From assembly GCA_001464665.1 (NCBI GenBank), contig LNDP01000015.1, forward strand, positions 372,001 through 436,000: 64,000 nt of DNA, written 5' to 3'. A model generated the notes under the pieces. The model saw only the letters and a list, made by a program, of their open reading frames with translations. It had not been told where the DNA came from and ran no database searches. The position numbers and the translations under genes are program-made. This document shows, one piece after another, positions 19,011-27,868 of this stretch. The stretch comes from Acidobacteria bacterium Ga0074141 (GTDB lineage: Bacteria > Acidobacteriota > Blastocatellia > Pyrinomonadales > Pyrinomonadaceae). Every line of letters starts with the position of its first letter. Positions within the stretch are counted from its first letter, which is position 1.

Positions 19011-19014
19011 ATAG

Positions 19015-20232
19015 ATGAATAAAAAGAGTATCAAGGACATAGACATAAAAGGGAAGACCGTCTTTATCCGGGTTGATTTCAACGTCCCGATCAAAGACGG
19101 CAAGATCGAAGACGATACGCGTATTCGCGGGGCGTTGCCGACGATCAAATATGCGATCGAGCAAGGTGCGAAGATCGTGCTTGCGTCGCATCTCGGACGT
19201 CCGCTGAAGGACAAGAAGAAGGCGGAAGAAAAGGGAACACCTTACGATCCGGCGAAGTATACCCTGCGGCCGGTCGCCGAACGACTCGCGGAATTGCTCG
19301 AGAAGGAAGTCGCCTTCGAGGGCAAAAACATGACAGCTCAGATCGCCTCCCTTGGATCGGGCGACATTTTCATGCGCGAAAATCTGCGGCTTGACGCCGG
19401 CGAGGAGAAGAATGACGCCGAGTTTGCTAAAAAACTCGCAGACGGCATCGACATTTATGTGAACGACGCATTCGGAACCGCGCATCGTGCCCACGCCTCG
19501 ACCGAAGGCATCACGCATCACGTCGAGACATGTGTCGCGGGCCTGCTGATGGAAAAAGAACTTGAGTTTCTGGGCAAGGCTCTCAACAGCCCCGAGCGGC
19601 CGTTTGTCGCGATCCTCGGCGGAGCAAAGGTCTCGGACAAGATTCCGGTCATCGAGTCGCTTATCGAGCGGAAGGTCGATAAGCTCCTTATCGGCGGAGC
19701 GATGGCCTATACCTTTTTCAAGGCACAGGGTTATACCGTCGGAAAGTCGCTCGTTGAGGACGAAATGATGCCTAAGGCACTTGAGATCGAAGCTCAAGCA
19801 AAGGCTGCCGGAGTCGAGATATTGCTCCCGACGGACCATCAGGTTGTCGATTCCTATGACCCGCTTAATTCCCGCAAGGCGATACAGATCGAATTCACGA
19901 ATGCCGGGCTTGTCGGGCTCGATATTGGCCCCGATACGGCTGCGGTCTTCGCAAATGCACTCGAGGGCGCCAAGACGATAGTCTGGAACGGCCCGATGGG
20001 AATGTTCGAGGAAAAGCCGTTCGATGAAGGCACGATCGCGATCGCGAAAGCGGTTGCCGAAGCGACGGAGAAAGGGGCGACCTCGATCGTCGGCGGTGGA
20101 GATTCTGTCGCGGCGATAAATCAGGCCGGGCTTGCAGACAAGATCTCGCATATTTCGACCGGCGGCGGAGCGACACTCGAATTTCTGGCCGGCGATGTTC
20201 TGCCGGGAGTCGGGGCTTTGGATGACAAATAG
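19015..20232 (+). CDS. pgk: Phosphoglycerate kinase
   Basis: This enzyme transfers phosphate from 1,3-bisphosphoglycerate to ADP. It has the N-terminal signature VFIRVDFNVPI, substrate-binding ASHLGRP, and the C-terminal nucleotide loop GGGDSVAAI with the hinge EFLAGDVLPG. The length of 405 aa is typical. No Shine-Dalgarno sequence precedes the ATG; the upstream bases are the T-run of a strong hairpin. The stop is followed at once by the tpiA start, so those two are translationally coupled. Confidence 0.97.
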   Translation: MNKKSIKDIDIKGKTVFIRVDFNVPIKDGKIEDDTRIRGALPTIKYAIEQGAKIVLASHLGRPLKDKKKAEEKGTPYDPAKYTLRPVAERLAELLEKEVAFEGKNMTAQIASLGSGDIFMRENLRLDAGEEKNDAEFAKKLADGIDIYVNDAFGTAHRAHASTEGITHHVETCVAGLLMEKELEFLGKALNSPERPFVAILGGAKVSDKIPVIESLIERKVDKLLIGGAMAYTFFKAQGYTVGKSLVEDEMMPKALEIEAQAKAAGVEILLPTDHQVVDSYDPLNSRKAIQIEFTNAGLVGLDIGPDTAAVFANALEGAKTIVWNGPMGMFEEKPFDEGTIAIAKAVAEATEKGATSIVGGGDSVAAINQAGLADKISHISTGGGATLEFLAGDVLPGVGALDDK

Positions 20233-20997
20233 ATGAGAAAACCCGTAATTGCCGGAAATTGGAAGATGTATAAGCTGCTCGGGGAGGCGGTCGATACGGC
20301 CCTCGCGCTTAAGCCGCTCGCCGCAAACGCCTCGCATTGCGAGGTCGTGATCGCCCCGGTCTTTACGGCACTGAAAACCGTTGCAGACCGGATTGAGGGC
20401 TCGAATATTCGCATCGCCGCTCAGGATTGTGCAATCCAGAATGAATTCGGAGCACACACTGGCGAGGTCACACCAGCGATGCTTAAGGACGCGGGCTGCT
20501 CACACGTCATCATCGGCCACAGCGAGCGGCGGCAGTTTTACGGTGAGACCGACGATAGTGTGAATAGTAAAACGCTGGCGGCTCTCGGTGCCGGATTAAC
20601 GGCGATAGTTTGTGTTGGAGAGCACCTTAACGAAAGGGAAGCGGGCAACGCTGAATCAGTCGTCGCGGGGCAACTCGCGGGCGGGCTCGCGGGTTTGACA
20701 GCCGATGATATGGAACGTATCATAATCGCTTACGAGCCTGTTTGGGCGATCGGGACGGGTAAAACCGCCACGCCGGAACAGGCTCAAGAAATGCACGCTC
20801 ATATCCGCCGCGAGGTCGCGAGATCGCACGGCGAGAAGACCGCCGAAAATGTCAGAATACTATACGGAGGTTCGGTCAAACCGGACAACATCAGTAGATT
20901 GATGTCGATGGTGGATATTGATGGTGCACTTGTCGGCGGGGCAAGCCTTGAGGCCGAAAGTTTTGCAAAGATCGTAAATTATCAGGCAGCAGCTTGA
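20233..20997 (+). CDS. tpiA: Triosephosphate isomerase
   Basis: This enzyme interconverts dihydroxyacetone phosphate and glyceraldehyde 3-phosphate. It has GNWKMYK at the start, the catalytic His region IIGHSERRQ, the catalytic Glu loop [14 protein letters not shown] and the phosphate-binding [10 protein letters not shown]. The length of 254 aa is standard. The start codon abuts the pgk stop codon with no gap. Confidence 0.97.
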   Translation: MRKPVIAGNWKMYKLLGEAVDTALALKPLAANASHCEVVIAPVFTALKTVADRIEGSNIRIAAQDCAIQNEFGAHTGEVTPAMLKDAGCSHVIIGHSERRQFYGETDDSVNSKTLAALGAGLTAIVCVGEHLNEREAGNAESVVAGQLAGGLAGLTADDMERIIIAYEPVWAIGTGKTATPEQAQEMHAHIRREVARSHGEKTAENVRILYGGSVKPDNISRLMSMVDIDGALVGGASLEAESFAKIVNYQAAA

Positions 20998-21021
20998 GCG
21001 GCTTTGCGGGAGTAGAAAGAT

Positions 21022-21444
21022 TTGATCTACGTTCTCTATACATTGTTTTTCATCTCGTGCTTTGTGCTGATAGCGACGGTTTTGCTTCAGCCGGGCAAGA
21101 CCGATGCTGGTGCGCTCTTTACGAGCAACATATCGAGTTCGGCATTCAATCCTCGCGGAACGGCAACTATCCTTTCGAAGATGACCATTGCCGCAGCATC
21201 GGTGTTTATGGTCTCGGCGTTTCTGCTCTCGTTGCCGGCACTTCGCGGAGGGGTTTCTGTGCTCGATACGGTCGCTGAACCCGTTACCGAGACCACGGCT
21301 CCAGCCGCTGTCACGGATGCGAACACGAATGCCGCTCCGGCCACGAACGCAAATGTGGGGTCGCCCGCGGCGAACGCTTCTCAGCCAGCGGCAAGTCCAA
21401 ATGCCGAAGAGACCGGACAAGAACAGCCGGCCGCGAACAACTAG
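21022..21444 (+). CDS. secG: Preprotein translocase subunit SecG
   Basis: This is a small Sec translocon subunit. Two transmembrane helices lie at about residues 2-22 and 52-73, joined by the SecG-type segment LLQPGKTDAGALF ... FNPRGT. The start is a TTG with GGAG about 9 nt upstream. After the second helix comes an unusual tail of about 60 residues, rich in Ala, Asn and Pro, probably disordered and outside the membrane. secG directly before tRNA-Leu(GAG) is an arrangement also known from E. coli (secG-leuU). Confidence 0.88.
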   Translation: MIYVLYTLFFISCFVLIATVLLQPGKTDAGALFTSNISSSAFNPRGTATILSKMTIAAASVFMVSAFLLSLPALRGGVSVLDTVAEPVTETTAPAAVTDANTNAAPATNANVGSPAANASQPAASPNAEETGQEQPAANN

Positions 21445-21466
21445 TTTAGATACGATTGAAAATTCT

Positions 21467-21551
21467 GCTGAGGTGGCGTAATTGGTAGCCGCGCACGTTT
21501 GAGGGGCGTGTGGAGCGATCCGTGCGGGTTCGAGTCCCGCCCTCAGCACCA
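21467..21551 (+). tRNA. tRNA-Leu (anticodon GAG)
   Basis: The cloverleaf is complete. The acceptor stem is GCTGAGG/CCTCAGC and the D-arm is GCG/CGC. The anticodon stem is CACGT/GCGTG with loop TTGAGGG, which reads anticodon GAG. A long class II variable arm and the T-arm GCGGG-TTCGAGT-CCCGC follow. The discriminator is A, and CCA is encoded at 21549-21551. Confidence 0.96.
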
Positions 21552-21556
21552 TAGAT

Positions 21557-21595
21557 AAAAGGAAATAACCAAAATTGGGCATTTCCTTTTTTTTT
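21557..21595 (+). terminator. Rho-independent terminator after tRNA-Leu
   Basis: The stem AAAGGAAAT/ATTTCCTTT is followed by a run of nine T residues ending at 21595, just after the tRNA. Confidence 0.75.
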
Positions 21596-21615
21596 GCCCT
21601 GTTAGACAAAAGTTC

Positions 21616-21645
21616 TTGAAATACTTGAGGCAATCGTGCTTTAAT
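21616..21645 (+). promoter_or_regulatory. Weak candidate promoter upstream of the Gly-rich protein
   Basis: TTGAAA (21616-21621) and TTTAAT (21640-21645) are 18 nt apart, about 100 nt before the gene. The evidence is only motif resemblance. Confidence 0.3.
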
Positions 21646-21745
21646 TCGTTACACCCAAATATGTCCCTGCTTCGGCGAACAACCGCGACTTTCGGCACAG
21701 ACCCGACCTGTGGACGGTACATATACTGGTAAGGAGTAATAAACC

Positions 21746-23677
21746 GTGAATCCCGCAACTTCATTTAGGCTCTTTATATCGGCCTCCACACTGTTCTTAT
21801 TCAGCATTTCAAGTTTGCTCCTTTGGCCGCAAGTATCTTTATCTCAGCGCCTTCAAGGCGATAGACCTACCTCATTGCCAGAGGCCGGACTTCGTAAGAG
21901 TAATACTGCCGAGCGGTCGGGAACTCCACAACTTATCGGTACGAGCGGTGACTACACCGTTACTTCGTCTGACACGGTTCTCAATGAATATGCAGAACTT
22001 GCCGGAGATGCTTTAGCGGGGTCGAGTACTATCACTGTTACGGACATCGCGGACCTTGATAGTCCGATACCCGAACTCGGGCCCATCGGGACCGAGGACC
22101 TCCTAATGATCATCCAAATGCAGGGTGCGACGATCGACACGTCGAATACGGTTTCGTACGGCGCGGTTACCGCACTGAACGGCGCCGGGCTCTATGAGAT
22201 CGTTTACGTTGCTAGTATCTCCGGCAACGTGATCACGATTAGTAATTCGAATTGTTTATCCGGATTGCGTAACAGCTACTCGGTCGCGGGTCGAACGCAG
22301 GTCGTGCGAGTTCCGCGGTTCCTGAACCTGACAATCGACCCAGCAGCTAGTGTTGTTGCTTCTCCCTGGGATGGAACAAGAGGCGGTATTGTCGCACTTA
22401 ATGCGGCGAACGATGTCGACGTTGAGGGGTTGGTTTCCGCGTCAGGCGCGGGTTTCCGGGGCGGAGCGGTGCGATCCGCTTTTTCGTTTGGAGAAACTAC
22501 TTTTCGAACAACTTTCGACTTTGCTGCTGCGGAAAAGGGCGAGGGAATCGCAGGGTCCGCAAGTGATTATGACCTTCTATTTGGACGATATGGCCGAGGA
22601 AGCGCGGCGAACGGCGGCGGCGGTGGGAACGCACATAATGCTGGCGGTGGCGGCGGATCCAACGGGGACAACGGAAATACTTGGACAGGGCAGGGAGTTA
22701 TGAACGGAGCGTCTCCGGCTTGGTTCCTAGACCCCGGTTATATTGCTAATGGAAATTCATTGACCAATTCATCCGGCGGCGGTCGCGGCGGCTATACTTT
22801 TTCGGATACAAACCTGGACGCAGAAGTGACCGGGCCCGGAGATCCGAGTTGGGGCGGTCTTGATTTCCGGGTGGAGCGAGGCGGACTTGGTGGAAAGCCG
22901 GTGGGTAATGACCCTGCAACTCGATTGTTTATGGGCGGCGGCGGTGGAGCTGGTGAATCTAACGGGACAGCCGGAGGTGCCGGGGGACGTGGCGGCGGTA
23001 TCGTCCTATTGATCTCGGGCCAGATCACCGGGACGGGCCTTGTTCGTGCGGACGGCGAGAATGGTCAGGATACAATTCCCCCGCATAACGATGCGCCAGG
23101 CGGCGGCGGTGCAGGTGGAACGATCATCGTTTCAAACGCGATTGCGTTTTCAGGTGTCTCGTTGTCAGCGATAGGCGGCGACGGCGGTTCGCAATTCTTG
23201 ACCGGCGATGAGGCCGAGGGTCCGGGTGGTGGCGGTGGCGGCGGTTACATTGCCGTTCGTGTCGGGACCACATCCACGATCGCGGACGGTGGGGCTTCCG
23301 GAATCACCACTTCGAACGCGTTAACCGAATTTCCTGCGAACGGCGCCACCGAGGGCGGTACTGGACAAGCAAACGAGACCTTTGTGTCGTTACCATTTTG
23401 CGTGCGACCTACAGCAGCCGAAGTTGCAATTGCAGGCCGAGCGATCGGCAGCGATGGTTCCGCAATTCGGAACGCATCGATCACGTTAACACGAGAGAAT
23501 GGTGAACAGTCATCCATTTTGACGAATCCCTTTGGCCACTTTGAGTTCGAGGGTATCAATGCAGGAGAGACGGTTGTCGTATCGATCTCTCACAAGCGTG
23601 TCCAGTTCAGCAATCCGGTTCAGGTGGTTACGGCGACAAGTTCGATCAATGAAATAAACTTCATTGGCTTAGAATAG
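21746..23677 (+). CDS. Large Gly-rich secreted protein with C-terminal carboxypeptidase-regulatory-like domain
   Basis: This is a secreted or surface protein of 643 aa. The signal peptide covers about residues 8-33 (LFISASTLFLFSISSLLLWP). The middle (residues 280-520) is dominated by Gly-rich loops such as GGGGGNAHNAGGGGG and GGAGGRGGGIVLL, alternating with beta-strand-like segments. The last 80 residues form a carboxypeptidase-regulatory-like or CNA-B-type beta sandwich (GRAIGSDGSAIRNASITLTR ... GHFEFEGINAGE). No catalytic motif is visible; adhesion or a matrix role is a guess. It is a single gene between tRNA-Leu and the converging argB. Confidence 0.75.
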   Translation: MNPATSFRLFISASTLFLFSISSLLLWPQVSLSQRLQGDRPTSLPEAGLRKSNTAERSGTPQLIGTSGDYTVTSSDTVLNEYAELAGDALAGSSTITVTDIADLDSPIPELGPIGTEDLLMIIQMQGATIDTSNTVSYGAVTALNGAGLYEIVYVASISGNVITISNSNCLSGLRNSYSVAGRTQVVRVPRFLNLTIDPAASVVASPWDGTRGGIVALNAANDVDVEGLVSASGAGFRGGAVRSAFSFGETTFRTTFDFAAAEKGEGIAGSASDYDLLFGRYGRGSAANGGGGGNAHNAGGGGGSNGDNGNTWTGQGVMNGASPAWFLDPGYIANGNSLTNSSGGGRGGYTFSDTNLDAEVTGPGDPSWGGLDFRVERGGLGGKPVGNDPATRLFMGGGGGAGESNGTAGGAGGRGGGIVLLISGQITGTGLVRADGENGQDTIPPHNDAPGGGGAGGTIIVSNAIAFSGVSLSAIGGDGGSQFLTGDEAEGPGGGGGGGYIAVRVGTTSTIADGGASGITTSNALTEFPANGATEGGTGQANETFVSLPFCVRPTAAEVAIAGRAIGSDGSAIRNASITLTRENGEQSSILTNPFGHFEFEGINAGETVVVSISHKRVQFSNPVQVVTATSSINEINFIGLE

Positions 23678-23693
23678 TTTATACGCATCTCAG

Positions 23694-24584
23694 TTAGGTA
23701 GCGGTTACCATTGTTCCGGTGCCTTCGTCTGTGAAGACCTCGGCTAGGAGGGCATTGCGTTCTGAACCGCCGATCACATGAGCGGACCCGACCCCGCGGC
23801 TCAGCAAAGAGGCTAGGCTCTGGAGCTTTGGTATCATTCCGCCGGTCGCTTTGCCGCTCTTGATCATTTTGAAAGCTTCTACCGTTGTTAGACGATCGAG
23901 CTTTGTCGTCTCATCGTTCGGGTCGAGATATATGCCGTTCACATCGGATAGCAGGATCAGCTTTTCGGCTTTCAAAGATACGGCGATCTCGGCCGCTATC
24001 GTGTCCGCATTGATATTGAACACCTTGCCCTCATCGTCAGCGCCAAGTGATGAAATAACGGGAAGATAATTTCCGCCGAGAAGCAGTTCGAACAGGTGCG
24101 TATCCACCTCGACTATGTCGCCGACGTTTCCATAATCGACAGACTCGATGATACCGGACTCTTTGTTCAGGACATTCTTCGGCGGCCGCCTAACCGCCTT
24201 GATCACGCCGCCGTCCACGCCGGAAAGTCCCACCGCATCGATGCCGCGACGGCGAAGCTGAGCGAGGATCTCGGTGTTTATTTTCCCCCGAAAGATCATC
24301 TTTGCAAGGTCTAGCGTGTCGTCATCCGTAACTCTGCGGCCCTCGATCACGGTTTGCACTACACCTAGCTTCTGCGCAAGCTCCCCAAGCTGCTTCCCGC
24401 CGCCGTGGACGACGCAGACACGAATTCCGACCTGGTACAGTAGCGCAAGTTCTTCGGCAAGCGATGCGAGGTTCTCACGGTCTTCCGTCACTTTGCCGGA
24501 AAACTTTACAACAAATGTCTTGCCTTGAAATCGTTGAATATAGGGTAATGCCTCGCGTAGAAGATCGAGAGATTCAATGTTCAT
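23694..24584 (-). CDS. argB: Acetylglutamate kinase
   Basis: This enzyme phosphorylates N-acetylglutamate in arginine synthesis. It has the N-terminal KFSGKVTED loop where most ArgB proteins have a K-x-GG-type loop, then VVHGGGKQLGEL, the central VGLSGVDGG, NINADTIAAEIA and the C-terminal GGMIPKL motif. The 296-aa length is normal. It is the last gene of the arg operon and overlaps the carbamoyltransferase gene by 4 nt. Confidence 0.92.
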   Translation of the reverse strand: MNIESLDLLREALPYIQRFQGKTFVVKFSGKVTEDRENLASLAEELALLYQVGIRVCVVHGGGKQLGELAQKLGVVQTVIEGRRVTDDDTLDLAKMIFRGKINTEILAQLRRRGIDAVGLSGVDGGVIKAVRRPPKNVLNKESGIIESVDYGNVGDIVEVDTHLFELLLGGNYLPVISSLGADDEGKVFNINADTIAAEIAVSLKAEKLILLSDVNGIYLDPNDETTKLDRLTTVEAFKMIKSGKATGGMIPKLQSLASLLSRGVGSAHVIGGSERNALLAEVFTDEGTGTMVTAT

Positions 24585-25573
24585 TTGAAAAGCTCCGTCA
24601 ATATTGCCTTCTGAATATGAAGCCGGTTCTCGGCCTCATCGATCACGACCGACCGTTGGCCGTCGATCACTTCGTCGGTGACGATCACGTTCCGCCGAAC
24701 CGGGAGGCAGTGCATAAAGATCGCGTCGTTTGTAAGCGACATCTTGCCTTCATCTACGATCCAGCGGTCTCGAAACTGCCGCCGATGAGCAATATCCGCG
24801 TCCGGATCTCCGTAAAACTTCTTACCGCCCCAGCTTTTGGCGTAAACGACGTCAACGCCCTTATAGGCCGCTTCAAGGTCGTGCGTGATCTCAAGGTTTC
24901 CGCCACTCTCGGCCGCGTAATGAGCTGCCTCGCGTATCAGATCTTCGTCGAGTTCATATCCCGGCGGATGGGCAATGCGAATGTCATGCCCGAATTGAGC
25001 TGCCGCAAGAGCAAAGCTGTTTGGCACCGCCATAGGGAGCGGCTTCGGGTGCCAAGCCCAAGTAAGCAGCACGTTCTGTTTTGTCGGACCGCACTTCTCC
25101 CGGATAGTCATCATGTCCGCCATTGATTGGCAGGGATGGTGCATCGCCGATTCAAGATTGATCACCGGAACGCTTGCGAATTTAGCAAATGCATTCATGA
25201 TCGGATCGGTACGCTCCGCTTCCCAGTCCTTTAGGTCCGCAAAAGTTCTGACGCCGATCGCTGAAACGTAACGCTCAAGAACACCTACGAATTCCTTAAG
25301 ATGTTCGGTCTTGTTGCCGGCCATTACTACGCCTTCGCGGTGTTCGAGCGTCCACGAAGTGCTCCCGGGTTCGAGTATTACCGCGTTCCCGCCAAGCTCA
25401 TAGATGCCGACCTGCATCGAGGCCCGAGTTCGTAGGCTTGGGTTGAAAAAGACAAGGGCAAACGACTCGCCTTCAAGCGGCCGCCCCGTATTGCCCTTCT
25501 TATAGCGGATCGCGGACTCGATGAGTCCCGTCAATTCGTTTGGGCTAAAATGTCCGGTTGATAGAAAATTCAT
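24581..25573 (-). CDS. N-acetylornithine/N-succinylornithine carbamoyltransferase-like
   Basis: This transcarbamylase has FFNPSLRTRAS, the carbamoyl-phosphate loop that carries SxRTR. The features below resemble the N-acyl-ornithine branch more than ordinary ArgF: LLTWAWHPKPLPMAVPNSFA, HHPCQSMADMMT, VVYAKSWGGKKF and HCLPVRRNV (known types: Xanthomonas AOTCase, Bacteroides SOTCase). The segment VVMAGNKTEHLKE aligns with the region holding the specificity residue, reported as Glu in the acetyl form and Pro in the succinyl form; here it appears to be Thr. If right, the pathway carbamoylates before deacylation. An ordinary argF remains possible. Confidence 0.82.
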   Translation of the reverse strand: MNFLSTGHFSPNELTGLIESAIRYKKGNTGRPLEGESFALVFFNPSLRTRASMQVGIYELGGNAVILEPGSTSWTLEHREGVVMAGNKTEHLKEFVGVLERYVSAIGVRTFADLKDWEAERTDPIMNAFAKFASVPVINLESAMHHPCQSMADMMTIREKCGPTKQNVLLTWAWHPKPLPMAVPNSFALAAAQFGHDIRIAHPPGYELDEDLIREAAHYAAESGGNLEITHDLEAAYKGVDVVYAKSWGGKKFYGDPDADIAHRRQFRDRWIVDEGKMSLTNDAIFMHCLPVRRNVIVTDEVIDGQRSVVIDEAENRLHIQKAILTELFK

Positions 25574-25638
25574 TTTCGCAAAAATACTGAAAGAACGGTG
25601 GGGAAATGAACCCAGTTAGGCTTGCTACTTTCCACATC

Positions 25639-26817
25639 CTACTTCGCACTTATTCCAGAAATCGCCTTCATCAGGGCTCCCGAGGCCGTATTAGCATCAA
25701 CACAAAGCGGCGGCAAAAGTCTCAACACATTCTGATCACTCGAGGTGCCGGTAATTACGCGGTTTGCCAACAGTGCGTCGTAATACGGCTTGCAGGGCGA
25801 ATCGAATTCGATTCCGAGAAGGCATCCCTTTCCACGCACTTTCTTGACTCCCGGCACTTGCTGCAACTCCTCACGAAGAGAAAGCTCGACGGCTCTTGCG
25901 TTTGCGATCATGTTGTCCTCATCGATCGCCTCGAGTGTTGCAAGAACGGCGGCCATCGCGATCATTCCGCCGCCGAAGGTTGTTCCCAGGTCGTTCAGCT
26001 TTATCGCCGATGAGATCCGTTCATTGACCAAACACGCACCGACCGGGATTCCACTTCCGAGCGATTTGGCGAGGGTGACAATGTCAGGAACAACTTCCGA
26101 GGCCAGCGAACTCCCGGCAAAGAACCAGTTGCCGGTTCTGCCAACCCCTGTTTGGACCTCGTCAAAGATCAGCATTGCTCCGGCTCGGTCACAGATCTCG
26201 CGAAGCCCTGCAAAATATTCCGGTTCGGCCTCGATAACGCCAGCCATTGATTGGATCGGCTCGAGGATGACGCCCGCTGTCTCGCCGTCGATAACCTGTT
26301 CGGCACTATCGAGGTCGCCGAAAGTTGCTTCGACGTGAAAGGGGACATTCGGTTCTCCGATCTTTCGATACTTACCAAGGAATGTCGCTGAGATCGAATC
26401 GGCTGTTCTTCCGTGAAAGCCGCCGTTAAATGAGACGATCTTTTGCCGTCCGGTCACCATCCGTGCCATTCGCATCGCATTCTCGTTGGCTTCGGTTCCG
26501 GAGTTGCAAAAAAACGCTTGCGTAAGCGAACCGGGTGCGATCGAAACAAGTTTTTCGGCCGCCCGCCCACGGATTTCGCTATACACAAGGTTTGAGTAAA
26601 AGAGGACTTTCTCTGCCTGTTCCTTTATCGCCGCAACCACGTGCGGATGAGAATGTCCGGTCGCGCAGACCGCGTGGCCCCCATAAAGGTCTAGGTATTT
26701 CTCACCCTCGCTGGTCCATACCCAGGCACCACTACTGCGCTCAACCGCGATCGGCATTTTGGCGTAGGTTGAAACCTGAAAGGCGTCTTCCGTTTGCTTG
26801 ATCTCGTTAAAGTTCAT
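25639..26817 (-). CDS. argD: Acetylornithine aminotransferase
   Basis: This PLP-dependent class III aminotransferase acts on N-acetyl-glutamate semialdehyde (or the succinyl analogue). It has LYGGHAVCATGHSHP, the FCNSGTEANENAMRMAR cofactor loop, ILEPIQSMAG, LIFDEVQTGVGRTG and the Schiff-base lysine in VTLAKSLGSGIP. The ATG at 26817 is chosen because it begins 1 nt after the argC stop and gives a normal length of 392 aa; a longer frame inside argC is rejected. A 65-nt gap separates it from the carbamoyltransferase gene. Confidence 0.92.
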   Translation of the reverse strand: MNFNEIKQTEDAFQVSTYAKMPIAVERSSGAWVWTSEGEKYLDLYGGHAVCATGHSHPHVVAAIKEQAEKVLFYSNLVYSEIRGRAAEKLVSIAPGSLTQAFFCNSGTEANENAMRMARMVTGRQKIVSFNGGFHGRTADSISATFLGKYRKIGEPNVPFHVEATFGDLDSAEQVIDGETAGVILEPIQSMAGVIEAEPEYFAGLREICDRAGAMLIFDEVQTGVGRTGNWFFAGSSLASEVVPDIVTLAKSLGSGIPVGACLVNERISSAIKLNDLGTTFGGGMIAMAAVLATLEAIDEDNMIANARAVELSLREELQQVPGVKKVRGKGCLLGIEFDSPCKPYYDALLANRVITGTSSDQNVLRLLPPLCVDANTASGALMKAISGISAK

Positions 26818-26818
26818 C

Positions 26819-27868
26819 TCAGGGGTTGCTCCCGGCAAAGATAAGCCCCGTCTTTTCATCTAGTCCGAACATTAAATTCATGTTCTGCACAGCCTGGCCG
26901 GCGGCACCTTTAACGAGATTGTCGATGGCCGAAAAGACAACTGCGTTCCGACCGGAAGCGTGAACCGCAATATCGCAGAAATTCGTGTTCTTCACCCAAT
27001 TTATATCCGGCGAGCCCTCGAGTATACGAACGAAAAACGCGTCTCGATAGAACGACGTGAAAACCTCAAGGAGATCAGCCGACGACGTCTCGCTTTCAAA
27101 TTCTACGTAGCAGGTCGCGAATATTCCGCGCGAAACTGGAAGGCTATGTGTCATGAAAATAAGGGGTTCATCGAGGTTCCCAAGCGATCGAAGATGCTGT
27201 TCGATCTCTGGAACATGCTGATGCGTAAAAGGCTTGTAAGCGTAAAATGAGTTCGTTCGCTGGGGATGATGAGTATTCGCCGCGGGCTTTGCACCGGAAC
27301 CCGACGAACCGGTCTTTGCATCGACTATAATCTTTCCAGTCACAATGCCCGAGGCGATCAAGGGCGAAAGAGCTAGGGCTGTTGCCGTCGCAAAACATCC
27401 TGGGTTGGCGATGTAGTCCGCATTCGAGATCGCGTCGCGGTTGATCTCTGTAAGGCCATAAACAAATTTGCTCTGTAGTTCGCCGGCATGCGGTCGCTTG
27501 TAATATGCCTCGAAGATTTCCGAGTCATTGATCCTAAAATCACCCGAGAGGTCGATCGCTTTCGTGCCCACCGGTAGCTTTGGAACAAGCTCCAAAGCCT
27601 GCCCGTGCGGCAGCCCAAAGAAAGCGACGTCGATCTGTCCAAGTTCCATTAGGTCATCTAGGTCATCAGGAATCGCCACAAATGAAAGATCGGTCAGAGA
27701 ATGTAGATTTCTGTGAACATCGCTTACGGGCCTTCCGGCGTGTTCGTTTCCGGTAACAAAAACAATCTCCGCCTTCGGGTGAAAGAGCAATATTCGCAGC
27801 AGTTCGCTTCCGCCGTAGCCCGAACCGCCGAAAATGCCGATCTTGATCTTGTTTTTCGTATCGCTCAT
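26819..27868 (-). CDS. argC: N-acetyl-gamma-glutamyl-phosphate reductase
   Basis: This NADPH-dependent reductase catalyses the third step of arginine synthesis. It has the Rossmann motif GIFGGSGYGGSELLR, the catalytic Cys in YIANPGCFATATAL, and the conserved THSLPVSRGI and GAAGQAVQNMN segments. The 349 aa are typical. It begins right after the argR stop codon (27869) and ends 1 nt before argD, so argR, argC and argD form one tight unit. Confidence 0.95.
   Translation of the reverse strand: MSDTKNKIKIGIFGGSGYGGSELLRILLFHPKAEIVFVTGNEHAGRPVSDVHRNLHSLTDLSFVAIPDDLDDLMELGQIDVAFFGLPHGQALELVPKLPVGTKAIDLSGDFRINDSEIFEAYYKRPHAGELQSKFVYGLTEINRDAISNADYIANPGCFATATALALSPLIASGIVTGKIIVDAKTGSSGSGAKPAANTHHPQRTNSFYAYKPFTHQHVPEIEQHLRSLGNLDEPLIFMTHSLPVSRGIFATCYVEFESETSSADLLEVFTSFYRDAFFVRILEGSPDINWVKNTNFCDIAVHASGRNAVVFSAIDNLVKGAAGQAVQNMNLMFGLDEKTGLIFAGSNP

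Noticed and set aside
21467-21745. tRNA-Leu 3' end as an integration site
   Set aside because: No integrase and no duplicate of the tRNA 3' end is visible in the flanking sequence.
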